In this document: piece after piece, positions 16,523 to 27,034 of the stretch
Layout: each line of letters begins with the position of its first letter
Position numbering within the stretch: the first letter of the stretch is position 1
Source: Lachnospiraceae bacterium
GTDB lineage: Bacteria; Bacillota; Clostridia; Lachnospirales; Lachnospiraceae
Length of the DNA stretch: 64,000 nt
Direction of reading: 5' to 3'
NCBI GenBank assembly: GCA_024685005.1
Contig: JAIKWF010000071.1
Location: 1-64,000 of the forward strand
The notes under the pieces: generated by a model
Database searches by the model: none
What the model saw: only the letters and a program-made list of their open reading frames with translations
Told to the model about the DNA's origin: nothing
Translations under genes and position numbers: made by a program

Positions 16523-17472
16523 TCCGCTTCTTCTCCTTCTTTTTTTGCATTCTCAAGGGCTTCTTTTTCAGCCGCTTTCTTTGCTTTCCGTTCTTCTTCC
16601 TTCCGGCGTTTTTCTTCTTCCTTCTGGAATTTTTTCTTCTCCGCCGTCATCTCCTCTTTCAAAAGCCTTGCCTTTTCCTTAGTTCTGGAATTGATGGATT
16701 TGGATGTGATCATATCCGTGATCAGCCGCTCAGCCACCTCAAAGTCCTTAAACCGTATGGAAAGGGCCGCCAGAAGATAATCCACCGTGGCCTCATCCAT
16801 TCCGCAAAGAGGAAAGGGTTCTGCGGATCTTGCGGATAAAAAGCCTTCATAGGCATTCTTCAGATATTCCTGTTCCAGCCTGTTATAGGTGATCTTCTTT
16901 TTGATATATTCAGGTCCGATCTTCAGCTGCTCAGCCATTCCCCGCAAAAGCCAGCCGGCTTTTAAGCAGATATACGCTTTCTCACTGGGCTTTGCCCGCT
17001 TTACCACCGCGTTGGCCAGCACCAGTTTATAGCGTTCCATGGCTTCTTCGTAGGAATAAGTATCCGCATTGTATTTATGAGGTATGTAATTTTCGCAGAT
17101 TTCCTGTTTGATCAGTTTGGCCTGTCCGTTTGTCATATACTTAAAGTACCGGCTCAGAGCCGAATAACCGCAATGCGGGCACACCACCGTATCATATTTG
17201 AGTACGTCGATGATCTCGTATTTGGGACGCAGGTCCGAATCGCTTCCGATCAGACGTGTCTTCCCGGCGCGAACTGTTTTCACCTTAAAAGGGCGGTCAC
17301 AGATCGGGCATTCATAGGATTTATCAAAGAGGAAATCCGCCTCCTTCATTTTTTCAGCCGCATTCTTTTCCTCTTTTTTTCTTTTTGTCTCAGGCTTTTT
17401 CTGTTCGTCGTAGATACTGCGGTTTTCGACGTTTCCAAGTCCTAAGGATTCCAATCCGTCCAGTAAGCTCAT
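16519..17472 (-). CDS. DUF2225 domain-containing protein
   Basis: 317 residues. A CPICDRPFKVKTVRAGKTRLIGSDSDLRP block near 55-84 and a CPHCGYSALSRYFKYM block near 96 form a two-CxxC zinc-ribbon-like unit typical of DUF2225. The middle is helical, TPR-like, and the last 50 residues are a Lys/Glu-rich coiled coil (EKKKFQKEEEKRRKEEERKAKKAAEKE). No catalytic activity is known for the family. The start is ATG at 17472 with GAGGGG upstream. It follows glnS by 20 bases in the same direction and probably shares its transcript. Confidence 0.85.
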   Translation of the reverse strand: MSLLDGLESLGLGNVENRSIYDEQKKPETKRKKEEKNAAEKMKEADFLFDKSYECPICDRPFKVKTVRAGKTRLIGSDSDLRPKYEIIDVLKYDTVVCPHCGYSALSRYFKYMTNGQAKLIKQEICENYIPHKYNADTYSYEEAMERYKLVLANAVVKRAKPSEKAYICLKAGWLLRGMAEQLKIGPEYIKKKITYNRLEQEYLKNAYEGFLSARSAEPFPLCGMDEATVDYLLAALSIRFKDFEVAERLITDMITSKSINSRTKEKARLLKEEMTAEKKKFQKEEEKRRKEEERKAKKAAEKEALENAKKEGEEAD

Positions 17473-17492
17473 AGGCCCCCCTCGTTACAGAA

Positions 17493-19190
17493 TCAGTTCT
17501 TCGGCAGTTTAAAGGAACTCTTTAAGGATACGATCCTGTTAAATACAAGATGGTCGTCAGTAGTATCCTTATAGTCTACACAGTAAAATCCGTTTCTGAC
17601 AAACTGGAAACTGTCATAGGCTTTTGCTCCTGCTACCGCAGGCTCGATCAGACAATTGTCACAAACCTTTAAGGAGTCGGGATTTAAGTTCAGGCTTCCG
17701 TCTTCTTTGTTGTAGACACCTTTTTCCTCATCCACCAGATTCTCATACAGTCTGGCAGTGGCCTTCACGCATCCCTTTGCGGGTACCCAGTGAATGGTGC
17801 CCTTTACCTTACGCTCACAAAAGCCCGAGCCTGCTTTTGTGACAGGATCGTAGGTGCAGTGAACCACTGTTACGTTGCCGTTTTCATCTTTCTCAAAACC
17901 GGTGCATTTTACAAAATAAGCGTGCATCAGACGCACTTCATTGCCAGGGAACAGTCTGAAATATTTCTTCGGCGGATCCTCCATAAAGTCTTCTCTCTCG
18001 ATGTAAAGTTCCTTCATGAAAGTTACCTTATGCTCACCAAGCTCAGGGTTTTCCAGATTGTTGGCTGCCACCAGTTCTTCGCTTTCTCCCTCCGGATAGT
18101 TGTCGATCACTAACTTGATCGGATCCAGAACTGCCATAAGACGGGGTTTGGCAAGCTTCAGATCTTCTCTCAGGCAATACTCAAGCATGGCATAATCCGC
18201 TGAGGAGTTCGCCTTGGAGACACCGCAAAGCTCTACGAAACGCTTAATGGAAGCAGGGGTAAAACCTCTCCTGCGAAGGGCCGCGATGGAGACCAGTCTC
18301 GGATCGTCCCAACCGTCTACGATGCCGTCTTCCACCAGTTTTTTGATATATCGTTTTCCCGTTACCACATTGGTAAGGTAAAGCTTGGCAAACTCGATCT
18401 GTCTGGGAGGATTGGGAAATTCACATTCCCTGACAACCCAGTCATACAGGGGTCTGTGATCCTCGAACTCCAGAGTACAGATGGAATGTGTGATCCCTTC
18501 AATGGCATCTTCAATGGGATGCGCAAAGTCGTACATGGGATAGATGCACCACTTATCACCCGTATTATGATGGGTCATATGGGCAACCCTGTAAAGGATG
18601 GGATCACGCATATTGATATTGGAGCTTTTCATGTCGATCCGGGCACGAAGGACCTTTTCACCGTCGGCAAAGGCGCCGTTTTTCATCTGCTCAAACAGGG
18701 TGAGGTTTTCCTCTACGGATCTGGTGCTGAAAGGATCCTCTTTTCCGGGCTCTGTCAGGGTTCCCCTGTATTCCCGGATCTGATCGGCAGAAAGATCGGA
18801 TACATAGGCTTTTCCTTTTTTGATCAGAAAAACTGCCTTTTCATACATCTGCTCAAAATAATCGGATGCGAAAAACAGACGGTCTTCCCAGTCTGCTCCC
18901 AGCCACTTGATATCGGCCAGAATGGAATCCACAAATTCCGTTTTTTCCTTGGTAGGGTTCGTATCGTCAAATCGCATATTGAACTTGCCGCCGTATTCTT
19001 TGGCCAGTCCGTAGTTTAAAAGTATGCTCTTGGCATGTCCGATATGCAGGTATCCGTTGGGCTCGGGAGGAAAACGGGTCTGTACGTGATCATACACCCC
19101 TTCCTTTAAATCCTTGTCGATCTCCTGCTCTATAAAATGGCGGGATACCACTTCTTTTTCTTCTGTTTCAGCGGTCAGATTCTGACTCAT
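17493..19190 (-). CDS. glnS: Glutamine--tRNA ligase (GlnRS)
   Basis: A 565-residue class I aminoacyl-tRNA synthetase. The HIGH motif is in [15 protein letters not shown] near residue 42, followed by [11 protein letters not shown] and the GlnRS-type catalytic core; [22 protein letters not shown] near 290 and the two-barrel anticodon-binding C-terminus are present. Where E. coli has VMSKRKLN, this protein reads [12 protein letters not shown], so the KMSKS loop is atypical. The start is ATG at 19190 with AAGGAG upstream. It has its own promoter and too short a leader for a T-box. GatCAB is also encoded in the window. Confidence 0.96.
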   Translation of the reverse strand: MSQNLTAETEEKEVVSRHFIEQEIDKDLKEGVYDHVQTRFPPEPNGYLHIGHAKSILLNYGLAKEYGGKFNMRFDDTNPTKEKTEFVDSILADIKWLGADWEDRLFFASDYFEQMYEKAVFLIKKGKAYVSDLSADQIREYRGTLTEPGKEDPFSTRSVEENLTLFEQMKNGAFADGEKVLRARIDMKSSNINMRDPILYRVAHMTHHNTGDKWCIYPMYDFAHPIEDAIEGITHSICTLEFEDHRPLYDWVVRECEFPNPPRQIEFAKLYLTNVVTGKRYIKKLVEDGIVDGWDDPRLVSIAALRRRGFTPASIKRFVELCGVSKANSSADYAMLEYCLREDLKLAKPRLMAVLDPIKLVIDNYPEGESEELVAANNLENPELGEHKVTFMKELYIEREDFMEDPPKKYFRLFPGNEVRLMHAYFVKCTGFEKDENGNVTVVHCTYDPVTKAGSGFCERKVKGTIHWVPAKGCVKATARLYENLVDEEKGVYNKEDGSLNLNPDSLKVCDNCLIEPAVAGAKAYDSFQFVRNGFYCVDYKDTTDDHLVFNRIVSLKSSFKLPKN

Positions 19191-19235
19191 GTTTGTTTGC
19201 TCCTTCTAACTTTTTTCTTACTCAGTACATATGAA

Positions 19236-19265
19236 ATAATACCACAGTCCCGCGGGGCTTGACAA
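19236..19265 (-). promoter_or_regulatory. Promoter of glnS
   Basis: TTGTCA (19260-19265), an 18-base spacer and TATTAT (19236-19241) with an extended-10 TGG. The leader is about 40 bases. Confidence 0.65.
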
Positions 19266-19267
19266 GC

Positions 19268-21586
19268 CTATTGAGACACCTCCGTCTGCTTCTCAAGCCT
19301 TAAATACAGGTAGGAGATTCCGATGGCCAAAAGACCTACCACGGCAAAGAGGATCACCTTGTCGGAAGCCTGGGTATCGGAGAAATCAAATACCACCAGT
19401 TTCGCACAGACAAAGAGGGCCAGGAACAGGCCGTAAAGCCGCAGGGGCTTTTGTTTGATAAAAAACCCCGTTCCCACGCCGGAGATGGCAAGCAGCATCA
19501 AGAGGATACTGGTTATGACGGGTTTTTCGATCCGGTAGATCAGGATCATATAGGTCAGGAAGATGGCCACTGCCATATTCCGCGCCTTTTCGCTGCCCTC
19601 TCCCATCAGGCGGAACGTCTTGCCGAAAAGTAAAAACAGGATGGCAATACCGGAAAGGAGCACAATGGTCAGTGACAGATATTTCATCTTTTCAACGCCC
19701 ATGGCCGTCAGCGCAAACACCAGGGAAAAGACCGCGGAGGTTACGGTGAACACCCGCAGATGCTCATCCTGCAGATAATCAAATACCCGCAGCAGGAACA
19801 GATGCAGCAGTACGAAGATCAGTCCCAGAGAGACGCTGATCTCCAGCTGATCGAATCCGAAAACGGCAAATGCTTCCAGCATCACCAGAAGGATCAGCTC
19901 CATAGCCGTTTTGTGGAATTTCACAAAGAAAACGGATACTACCATGATCCCCAGGATCAAAAACTGCATATTGGAAGGATCTTTTACATATCTGACAAAG
20001 ACAAGCGCAGCAATGACGGATACCACCAGATTGGCAATGGCCAGCTCCTCTTTTCTGCAAAGCAGTTTGTAGCAGCACAGGATGGCGGCCACGGTTACCA
20101 GGAACCATTTTTCTCCTTCGCCGATCATCATTCCCGCTACGACAGCGCTGCCGATGTACAGGTGGATCCAGCGCATCTTCGTAAGCTTTCTGTCAATCCA
20201 AAAGCATACAGCCAGACAGATGCAAAGCAAAACGCTGACAGGGACCCTGTGATCCGATTCGGCAAAAAGCAGCAGCAGTACAAATGCGATCAGCACCTCG
20301 CAGCAGGTAGAAAGAATATTTTTCAGCGTTGCTTCGCCTCTGCAGATCAGTGCATTGATCACAAGGAATCCCGCCACGAACACTGCCAGAGGGATCCATA
20401 CCTCTTCCCGGATGTCTTTCCCGGAAAGACTCAGCATAACGGAAAAAGCAATGACCATAAGTACATTGGCTATGCTGTGCACGATCAGTACTGCCTGCCG
20501 GCCCTTTTTCGGCGGCAGCAGCAGATACAGGACATTTACGATAAACAGCATGATCACGGGGATCAGAAAATCATTTTTCGCCTCAAAGCTTTGCAGCGGG
20601 GCAAAGGAAATATAACAGCCCAAAATACCGATGATCCGTAAAAACCCCGAGTCTTTTTTCCTGGAAAAAACAAGGGTAAAAACGGATATGACCAATGTAA
20701 TGATCAGTGCCGCCACACCGTTCATGGTCTTTAGATACAGGTAGTTTAATATGGTGGCCGTAAACAGCACGCCGATACCGACGCCGCTGATCACTTTCGA
20801 AAAGCTTTCCAAATGCTTTACAAGTACGATCTCCGAAAACAGGAAGATCACAGCACCGAGAATATACAGTGCCAGGCCCTGGGACAGAGAGTCCATGTAG
20901 GTCTTTCCGAAGAAGACCATGGACAGGATCAAAAAGACCGCACCTACCACGCTAAGAAGGATTCCGCCGAAATTATATTCGATGGAGTGTTTCTCCTTCC
21001 CGGGTTTTGCATTCTGACTGCTGCTTTGTACTTCTGCGCTCTGAACTTCGGGCCGGGGCGAGGCTACGGGCTCCGGCATAAATGCAGGGTCGATGCGACC
21101 GGCCTGCCCGTTCTCTGCGGCAGGTACCGGTGCAGCCGGTCCTTCCAGGGGTTTTTCTCCCGTGGCAGCCGCCGCTTCCGGTTCGGCTGTAAGCAGCTGT
21201 TCTGCAGGCTTTACCGGCTCCTCTTCACCCCCCGTGGTATCTCCCGGGAAGAACACGCCGGGAATCTGTGTGGGCTGCAATACGGTTTCCGGCTTATCTG
21301 ATACGGTTTCCGGCTTAATCCCCGCTCTCCGCATGCGATTATTCTCATAGCGCTTTCTGTTGGTGGCCAGGTTTGCCCGCATATCGGAGATGCGCAGACT
21401 TTCCTTTCTCAGCTCATCATCCATCTTCTTCAGATACCTGATGTAGTCCTGATCATCCACCTGATCCATTTCTTCCACGATACATTTTCGCATCTGCTGA
21501 ATGGGATCAACGCTTTTTTCCGAACCCTGTGAAAGCATCTCCTCGATCCGGGACAGCCTTTGTAAGATTTCTTCCTGTTGATTCAT
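19268..21586 (-). CDS. DUF2339-like large polytopic membrane protein
   Basis: 772 residues. The first 100 form a charged coiled coil (EEILQRLSRIEEMLSQ; RYLKKMDDELRKESLRISDMRANLATNRKRY). A Pro/Ala/Glu-rich linker with a short duplicated unit (KPETVSD, KPETV) follows to about 205, and then some eighteen membrane segments run to the C-terminus. This matches the layout of DUF2339 proteins, of unknown function; their helices suggest transport or surface-polymer roles, which is not established. The start is ATG at 21586 with GGGGGA upstream. It lies between guaB, whose terminator precedes it, and glnS. Confidence 0.8.
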   Translation of the reverse strand: MNQQEEILQRLSRIEEMLSQGSEKSVDPIQQMRKCIVEEMDQVDDQDYIRYLKKMDDELRKESLRISDMRANLATNRKRYENNRMRRAGIKPETVSDKPETVLQPTQIPGVFFPGDTTGGEEEPVKPAEQLLTAEPEAAAATGEKPLEGPAAPVPAAENGQAGRIDPAFMPEPVASPRPEVQSAEVQSSSQNAKPGKEKHSIEYNFGGILLSVVGAVFLILSMVFFGKTYMDSLSQGLALYILGAVIFLFSEIVLVKHLESFSKVISGVGIGVLFTATILNYLYLKTMNGVAALIITLVISVFTLVFSRKKDSGFLRIIGILGCYISFAPLQSFEAKNDFLIPVIMLFIVNVLYLLLPPKKGRQAVLIVHSIANVLMVIAFSVMLSLSGKDIREEVWIPLAVFVAGFLVINALICRGEATLKNILSTCCEVLIAFVLLLLFAESDHRVPVSVLLCICLAVCFWIDRKLTKMRWIHLYIGSAVVAGMMIGEGEKWFLVTVAAILCCYKLLCRKEELAIANLVVSVIAALVFVRYVKDPSNMQFLILGIMVVSVFFVKFHKTAMELILLVMLEAFAVFGFDQLEISVSLGLIFVLLHLFLLRVFDYLQDEHLRVFTVTSAVFSLVFALTAMGVEKMKYLSLTIVLLSGIAILFLLFGKTFRLMGEGSEKARNMAVAIFLTYMILIYRIEKPVITSILLMLLAISGVGTGFFIKQKPLRLYGLFLALFVCAKLVVFDFSDTQASDKVILFAVVGLLAIGISYLYLRLEKQTEVSQ
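21280..21317. repeat. 17-bp direct repeat in the DUF2339-like gene linker
   Basis: ATACGGTTTCCGGCTTA occurs at 21280-21296 and 21301-21317, offset 21 bp, so it adds seven codons in frame (KPETVSD). It is a recent-looking internal duplication in a low-complexity linker. Confidence 0.7.
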
Positions 21587-21624
21587 GTGATAATCCCCCG
21601 TTTATCGCTTTTGTCAAAAAACAA

Positions 21625-21671
21625 AAAACGGGTGGGAACGCTTCTCTTAATGAAATGCCCCAACCCGTTTT
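21625..21671 (-). terminator. Rho-independent terminator of guaB
   Basis: On the minus strand AAAACGGGTTGGG pairs with CCCACCCGTTTT with one bulged T and a loop of about 22 bases, followed by a T-rich tract (TTTTTTGTTTTTTG). Confidence 0.8.
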
Positions 21672-21678
21672 ACCATTT

Positions 21679-23163
<1,485 letters not shown>

Positions 23164-23182
23164 TCAAAAAAATATTGCGAAT

Positions 23183-23211
23183 ATATTAGCAAAACTATCG
23201 TGTCATGTCAA
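23183..23211 (-). promoter_or_regulatory. Promoter of guaB
   Basis: Perfect TTGACA (23206-23211), a 17-base spacer and TAATAT (23183-23188) on the minus strand, giving a leader of about 45 bases. Confidence 0.65.
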
Positions 23212-23229
23212 TCCCTGAATCAATCGAAA

Positions 23230-23251
23230 AATGTGTTATTTTGAACACATT
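23230..23251 (-). terminator. Terminator overlapping the stop of the DUF6106-like gene
   Basis: AATGTGTT pairs with AACACATT (8 bp) across a six-base loop, followed on the minus strand by TTTTTC. The stem includes part of the TAA stop codon of the gene it terminates. Confidence 0.7.
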
Positions 23252-23768
23252 AGTCTCTGCTTACTTTCCGGGGTGCTATCATGCGGAAATGATCATAGAG
23301 CACGTCGTTGCATTCGATCTTTGCCAGAATCAGCTGATTGCCCTTTGAGATGATCATGGCATATTCCTTGGTTTCCTCACTGAAGCCCCGGGAAGAAAAA
23401 TCCAGGATCTTTACATCTTTTTTTGCCGTATATTCTTTTACCTTATCGGATCCGGAAGGGGCCAGAAGCTCCAGATTCTGCAGATCGTATTCCGCGATCT
23501 TTTTTCTTCTGGTCTGATTGCTGATCCTGTCAATGGTAAGGGTCTTGTCCAGATACAGATATTCGTACTCGATGGCCACCTTCTGATGCATCAGAAAAGC
23601 GCCGCCGAAAAGCAAAAGCGCAAACAAAATAAAGAAAATAAAAAGACCGCCCGAGAAAATTCCCAAGAATACCGCGATGGCTCCCAGTCCGCCTAAAAGA
23701 TTGCGTCCGATCAGGAATCCCACCGAAGGTTTCCGTTTCACGAGCAGTTCCACATATGAATCGTTCAT
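23250..23768 (-). CDS. Two-helix membrane protein, DUF6106-like
   Basis: 172 residues: a short cytoplasmic start (MNDSYVELLVKRKPS), two adjacent membrane segments (about 20-65), then a soluble domain of about 105 residues resembling a PH/YcxB-like sheet (IEYEYLYLDKTLTIDRI, VKILDFSSRGFSEETKEYAMIIS). Lachnospiraceae proteins of this shape are labelled DUF6106; the function is unknown. The start at 23768 is chosen because AGGAGG lies seven bases upstream; the ATG at 23774 is only one base away from it. It has its own promoter and terminator. Confidence 0.8.
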   Translation of the reverse strand: MNDSYVELLVKRKPSVGFLIGRNLLGGLGAIAVFLGIFSGGLFIFFILFALLLFGGAFLMHQKVAIEYEYLYLDKTLTIDRISNQTRRKKIAEYDLQNLELLAPSGSDKVKEYTAKKDVKILDFSSRGFSEETKEYAMIISKGNQLILAKIECNDVLYDHFRMIAPRKVSRD

Positions 23769-23786
23769 TTCCATGCCTCCTATCCT

Positions 23787-23808
23787 AAGTGTTTATTTTA
23801 CAACACTT
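23787..23808. promoter_or_regulatory. Inverted repeat centred on the -10 box (candidate operator)
   Basis: AAGTGTT and AACACTT, 7-bp arms with eight bases between, straddle the TAAAAT -10 of the DUF6106-like gene. It lacks a T-run, so an operator reading fits better than a terminator. Confidence 0.4.
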
Positions 23809-23823
23809 TGAGATGGTCTTCAA
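23795..23823 (-). promoter_or_regulatory. Promoter of the DUF6106-like gene
   Basis: TTGAAG (23818-23823), a 17-base spacer and TAAAAT (23795-23800) on the minus strand, just beyond the end of gatB. Confidence 0.55.
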
Positions 23824-23830
23824 TCCAAAG

Positions 23831-25246
23831 TTATAAATATTTCCGAAGGGCTTCCCCGGCCGCCCCGGGATCCGCTTTCCCCTTCGCTTCCTTCATCAGC
23901 TGTCCCATCAGATATCCGAAAGCCTGCTTTTTTCCGCCCCGGTAATCCGCCACGGATTTGGGGTTTCCGGCTATGACGGTCTTTGCCAGCTCTTCCAGCA
24001 TGCCGCCATCGGATATGGTCTCAAGCCCATGCTCCCTGATATATTCTTCCGGATCAGCATCCCGGAAAAAGATCTGCTCAAATACTTCCTTTGCCACCGT
24101 GGAATTGACCCTTCCTTCCTCCGTAAGGCGGATCAGGGATGCCAGATGGGCCGGAGAAAAGGTAAGGTCTTCCGCTCCTTTCCCCGTCTCACGCATCAGT
24201 CGCATGGTCTCTCCCATCAGCCAGTTTGCGGCCTTCTGCGGGGCTGCTCCGCACTCTATGGTCTTTTCAAAAAGCTCTGCCATGGGCTTTTCCTGGGTGA
24301 TGATCAGACTGTCTTTTTCGGAAAGATGATACTCGCTGATATAGCGCTCCACCTTTTCTGTCCGAAGGGCAGGCATCTTCTGCCTGATCCTTTCGATCCG
24401 CTCTTTTTCAATGGGTATGGGCAAAAGATCCGGCTCCGGAAAATAGCGGTAATCCCGGGTTTCTTCCTTGCTTCGCATAGGATAAGATCTGCCGGCTTTT
24501 TCGTCCCATTTCCGGGTCTGCTGCTCCACCTTTTTCCCTGCCTGCAAAAGCGCAGCCTGTCTTTCGGTTTCCGCTTCTATGGCGTGGATCACGCTGCGGT
24601 AGGAGTTTAGATTTTTCATCTCCGTGCGCACCCCAAGGACGTCTCTTCCCTGTTCCTTCAGGGACAGATTCACATCTGCCCGCATGGATCCCTCCTGCAT
24701 CTTACAGTCCGAGATCCCCAGGTATACGGCAATATCCCGAAGCTGCTCCAGGTAAGCTGCCGCTTCCTTTGCAGAGGACAGTTCCGGCTCCGATACGATT
24801 TCGATCAGGGGTATTCCGGACCGGTTGTAGTCCACCAGACTCCTTCCGGGCAGTGCCTCGTGGTCCAGCTTCCCTGCATCATCTTCCATATGCAGTTCGT
24901 GGATCCCCACCCTTTTCCCCGATGGCAGCAAAAGGCTCCCCTTCCGGGCAATTGGCTCGTAAAACTGGGTGATCTGATAGTTTTGGGGATTATCGGGGTA
25001 GACGTAGTTTTTCCGGTCGAATTTTGCAAAAGGGGCGATCTCGCACCCCAGCGCAAGCCCCAAAAGGATGGCTGCATCCAAAACGCTTTCATTTAAAACC
25101 GGCAGACTTCCGGGCAGTCCCGCGCAGACCGGACAGATCCTTACGTTGGGCCGTTCTCCGAATCGGGCAGGACATCTGCAGAAGATCTTGGTATTGCAGG
25201 AAAGCTCTATATGTACTTCCAGGCCGATGACGACATCATAGTTCAT
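23831..25246 (-). CDS. gatB: Asp-tRNA(Asn)/Glu-tRNA(Gln) amidotransferase subunit B
   Basis: A 471-residue GatB with the opening VIGLEVHIELSCNTKIFCRCPARFGERPN, a four-cysteine zinc site (CRCP...CPVC), NYVYPDNPQNYQITQFYEPIA, HMEDDAGKLDH and RSGIPLIEIVSEP, all characteristic. The C-terminal helical YqeY-like tail binds the tRNA elbow. GatB activates the misacylated Asp/Glu with ATP. The start at 25246 has AGGAG upstream; a longer frame overlapping gatA has no support. It is the last gene of the gatC-gatA-gatB series, two bases after gatA. Confidence 0.97.
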   Translation of the reverse strand: MNYDVVIGLEVHIELSCNTKIFCRCPARFGERPNVRICPVCAGLPGSLPVLNESVLDAAILLGLALGCEIAPFAKFDRKNYVYPDNPQNYQITQFYEPIARKGSLLLPSGKRVGIHELHMEDDAGKLDHEALPGRSLVDYNRSGIPLIEIVSEPELSSAKEAAAYLEQLRDIAVYLGISDCKMQEGSMRADVNLSLKEQGRDVLGVRTEMKNLNSYRSVIHAIEAETERQAALLQAGKKVEQQTRKWDEKAGRSYPMRSKEETRDYRYFPEPDLLPIPIEKERIERIRQKMPALRTEKVERYISEYHLSEKDSLIITQEKPMAELFEKTIECGAAPQKAANWLMGETMRLMRETGKGAEDLTFSPAHLASLIRLTEEGRVNSTVAKEVFEQIFFRDADPEEYIREHGLETISDGGMLEELAKTVIAGNPKSVADYRGGKKQAFGYLMGQLMKEAKGKADPGAAGEALRKYL

Positions 25247-25248
25247 GT

Positions 25249-26709
25249 TTATTCTCCTGTATGACCGGCCAGGGCGCCGGCTGCGGCAAAAAGTTTTTCT
25301 TCCGCAAAGCGGTTTGCGGTAAGAAGCAGGGATCCCGGCAGTTTTTCCGTCAGACTTCCAAAGGGCACCGCCATGGAGCAAAGCCCCAGCAGATTGGCGA
25401 TGCAGGTATAGCTGTCATCCCGGTACAAAGATACCGGATCACGCAGGCTTTCCGAAAGCTTTGGCGGAAGGGCCGGCATGGTAAGGGAAAGGATCACGTC
25501 ATACCGGGAAAAAAGCTGTTCATACCGCTTTACAAGACCCTCTCTTACCTGCAATGCCTTTCTGTAATAGGCATCGTAATGCTCTGCGGACAATACGAAG
25601 TTTCCCAGCATGATCCTGCGTTTTACTTCTTCTCCGAAGCCCTCCGTCCGGCTTTTTCTGATCATTTCCTTTAAGCCGCTGCAGGGCTCCTTTGTCCTGT
25701 GTCCGTAGGCCACGCCGTCATAGCGGGCCAGATTGGAGGCTGCCTGTGCCAGGGCTATGGTATAGTATGCCGAAACGGCGTTTTCCGGCTCCGGCAGTTT
25801 TATCTCTTCCGTCTCAGCCCCAAGATCCGAAAGGAGCTGCCGGGCTTTTGACAGATTTTCCAGTGCATTTTTTGCCGCCTTTCCATCCGACGGATCCCGG
25901 AGAATGGCAATGCGCATGCCTTTCACCCTGCCCATAACAGAAAGGAGCTGTTTATAGGAAGGGCGCATCTGACCGTGGCAGGTGGCATCCTCAGGATCCC
26001 TCATGCTCAGCAGGGAAAACAGGGCTGCGCAGTCTTCCGGATCCCTGGTAATGGGTCCGATCTGATCCATGGAAGAGGCATAAGCGATCAGCCCCCTTCT
26101 GGATACGCTGCCGTAGGTGGGTTTTAAGCCGTACAGACCGCAGCAGGCTGCCGGCTGTCTTACGGATCCTCCCGTATCGGAACCGATGGCCGCAAAGGCT
26201 TCCCCCGCTGCCACCGCTGCCGCGCTTCCTCCGCTGCTGCCCCCGGGGGTATATTCCGGATCGAGCGGATTTTTACAGCTGCCGAAAAAAGAGGTCTCAG
26301 TGGCAGACCCCATGGCAAATTCATCCATATTCGTTTTTCCTATGAGGATGCAGCCTGCATTTTTCAGCTGCTCCACCACAAAGGCATCATAAGGCGGGAT
26401 ATAGTCTGCCAGCATCTTCGATCCGCAGGTTGTCCGGATCCCCTTTGTGCAGATATTGTCTTTCACGGCTACAGGAACCCCGGCAAGGGGCGAAGGCGCC
26501 CTGCCCGCATCGATCATATGCTGCACCTTCTCTGCCTGCAAAAAAGCACCCTCCTTGTTGAGGGTGATAAAGCAGCCCAGGTCCTTCTCCTTTTCTTCAA
26601 TCTTTGCAAAGCACGCTTCCAGCGCATCCGTAACCTTCAGCTCGCCCCGGCCGATGGCCTCTCCAAGCCGGGTGGCCGATAAAGACCCATCACCAATCAG
26701 ATCAACCAT
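25249..26709 (-). CDS. gatA: Asp-tRNA(Asn)/Glu-tRNA(Gln) amidotransferase subunit A
   Basis: A 486-residue amidase-signature protein that releases ammonia from glutamine for GatB. The catalytic Lys is in GVPVAVKDNICTKG near 75, and the cis-Ser/Ser pair is in the GGSSGGSAAAVAAG and GSDTGGSVRQPAA blocks (about 148-180). The start at 26709 (MVDLIGDG) has GGAG seven bases upstream and gives an eight-base overlap with gatC; an upstream ATG at 26727 is less likely. Full length. Confidence 0.97.
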   Translation of the reverse strand: MVDLIGDGSLSATRLGEAIGRGELKVTDALEACFAKIEEKEKDLGCFITLNKEGAFLQAEKVQHMIDAGRAPSPLAGVPVAVKDNICTKGIRTTCGSKMLADYIPPYDAFVVEQLKNAGCILIGKTNMDEFAMGSATETSFFGSCKNPLDPEYTPGGSSGGSAAAVAAGEAFAAIGSDTGGSVRQPAACCGLYGLKPTYGSVSRRGLIAYASSMDQIGPITRDPEDCAALFSLLSMRDPEDATCHGQMRPSYKQLLSVMGRVKGMRIAILRDPSDGKAAKNALENLSKARQLLSDLGAETEEIKLPEPENAVSAYYTIALAQAASNLARYDGVAYGHRTKEPCSGLKEMIRKSRTEGFGEEVKRRIMLGNFVLSAEHYDAYYRKALQVREGLVKRYEQLFSRYDVILSLTMPALPPKLSESLRDPVSLYRDDSYTCIANLLGLCSMAVPFGSLTEKLPGSLLLTANRFAEEKLFAAAGALAGHTGE

Positions 26710-27034
26710 CTTCCTTCTCCATATCATTTGTTAAAAAAAGGCTCACCGGCACCACAAACCGGTCATCGAAAACCTCCGGCCCCGCCGAAAGCACATCGCT
26801 GCGCTCTTCCCATTCTACGGGGATATCAGGCGCCGCCGCTCCCTTCGCCGGTTCCGGGCCACTTTCTGCCGCCTCTGCCTCCTCCGGGCCGGATAGCTTT
26901 TGCAAAACCTCCAGCATGCGGCCCATCTCTTTTGTAAGCGACTCCAGTTTTTCATTTTCTACTTCCAGATCGGAGAGGGCAGCGATCTGCTCGACCACGG
27001 CCCTCTCCTGCTCTTTTTCATATTCCTTTGTCAT
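26702..27034 (-). CDS. gatC: Asp-tRNA(Asn)/Glu-tRNA(Gln) amidotransferase subunit C
   Basis: 110 residues. The N-terminal helices (AALSDLEVENEKLESLTKEMGRMLEVLQKL) and the C-terminal RSDVLSAGPEVFDDRFVVPVSL match the GatC pattern that wraps around GatA. A Pro/Ala/Glu-rich insert of about 20 residues separates the two halves, making it slightly longer than usual (about 95). It overlaps dapF by four bases (ATGA) and gatA by eight, so the three are coupled in translation. Assigned mainly by position and these motifs. Confidence 0.88.
   Translation of the reverse strand: MTKEYEKEQERAVVEQIAALSDLEVENEKLESLTKEMGRMLEVLQKLSGPEEAEAAESGPEPAKGAAAPDIPVEWEERSDVLSAGPEVFDDRFVVPVSLFLTNDMEKEDG

Noticed and set aside
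19191..19267. T-box leader before glnS
   Set aside because: The promoter at 19236-19265 leaves a leader of about 40 bases, too short for a T-box, and no T-box sequence is seen.
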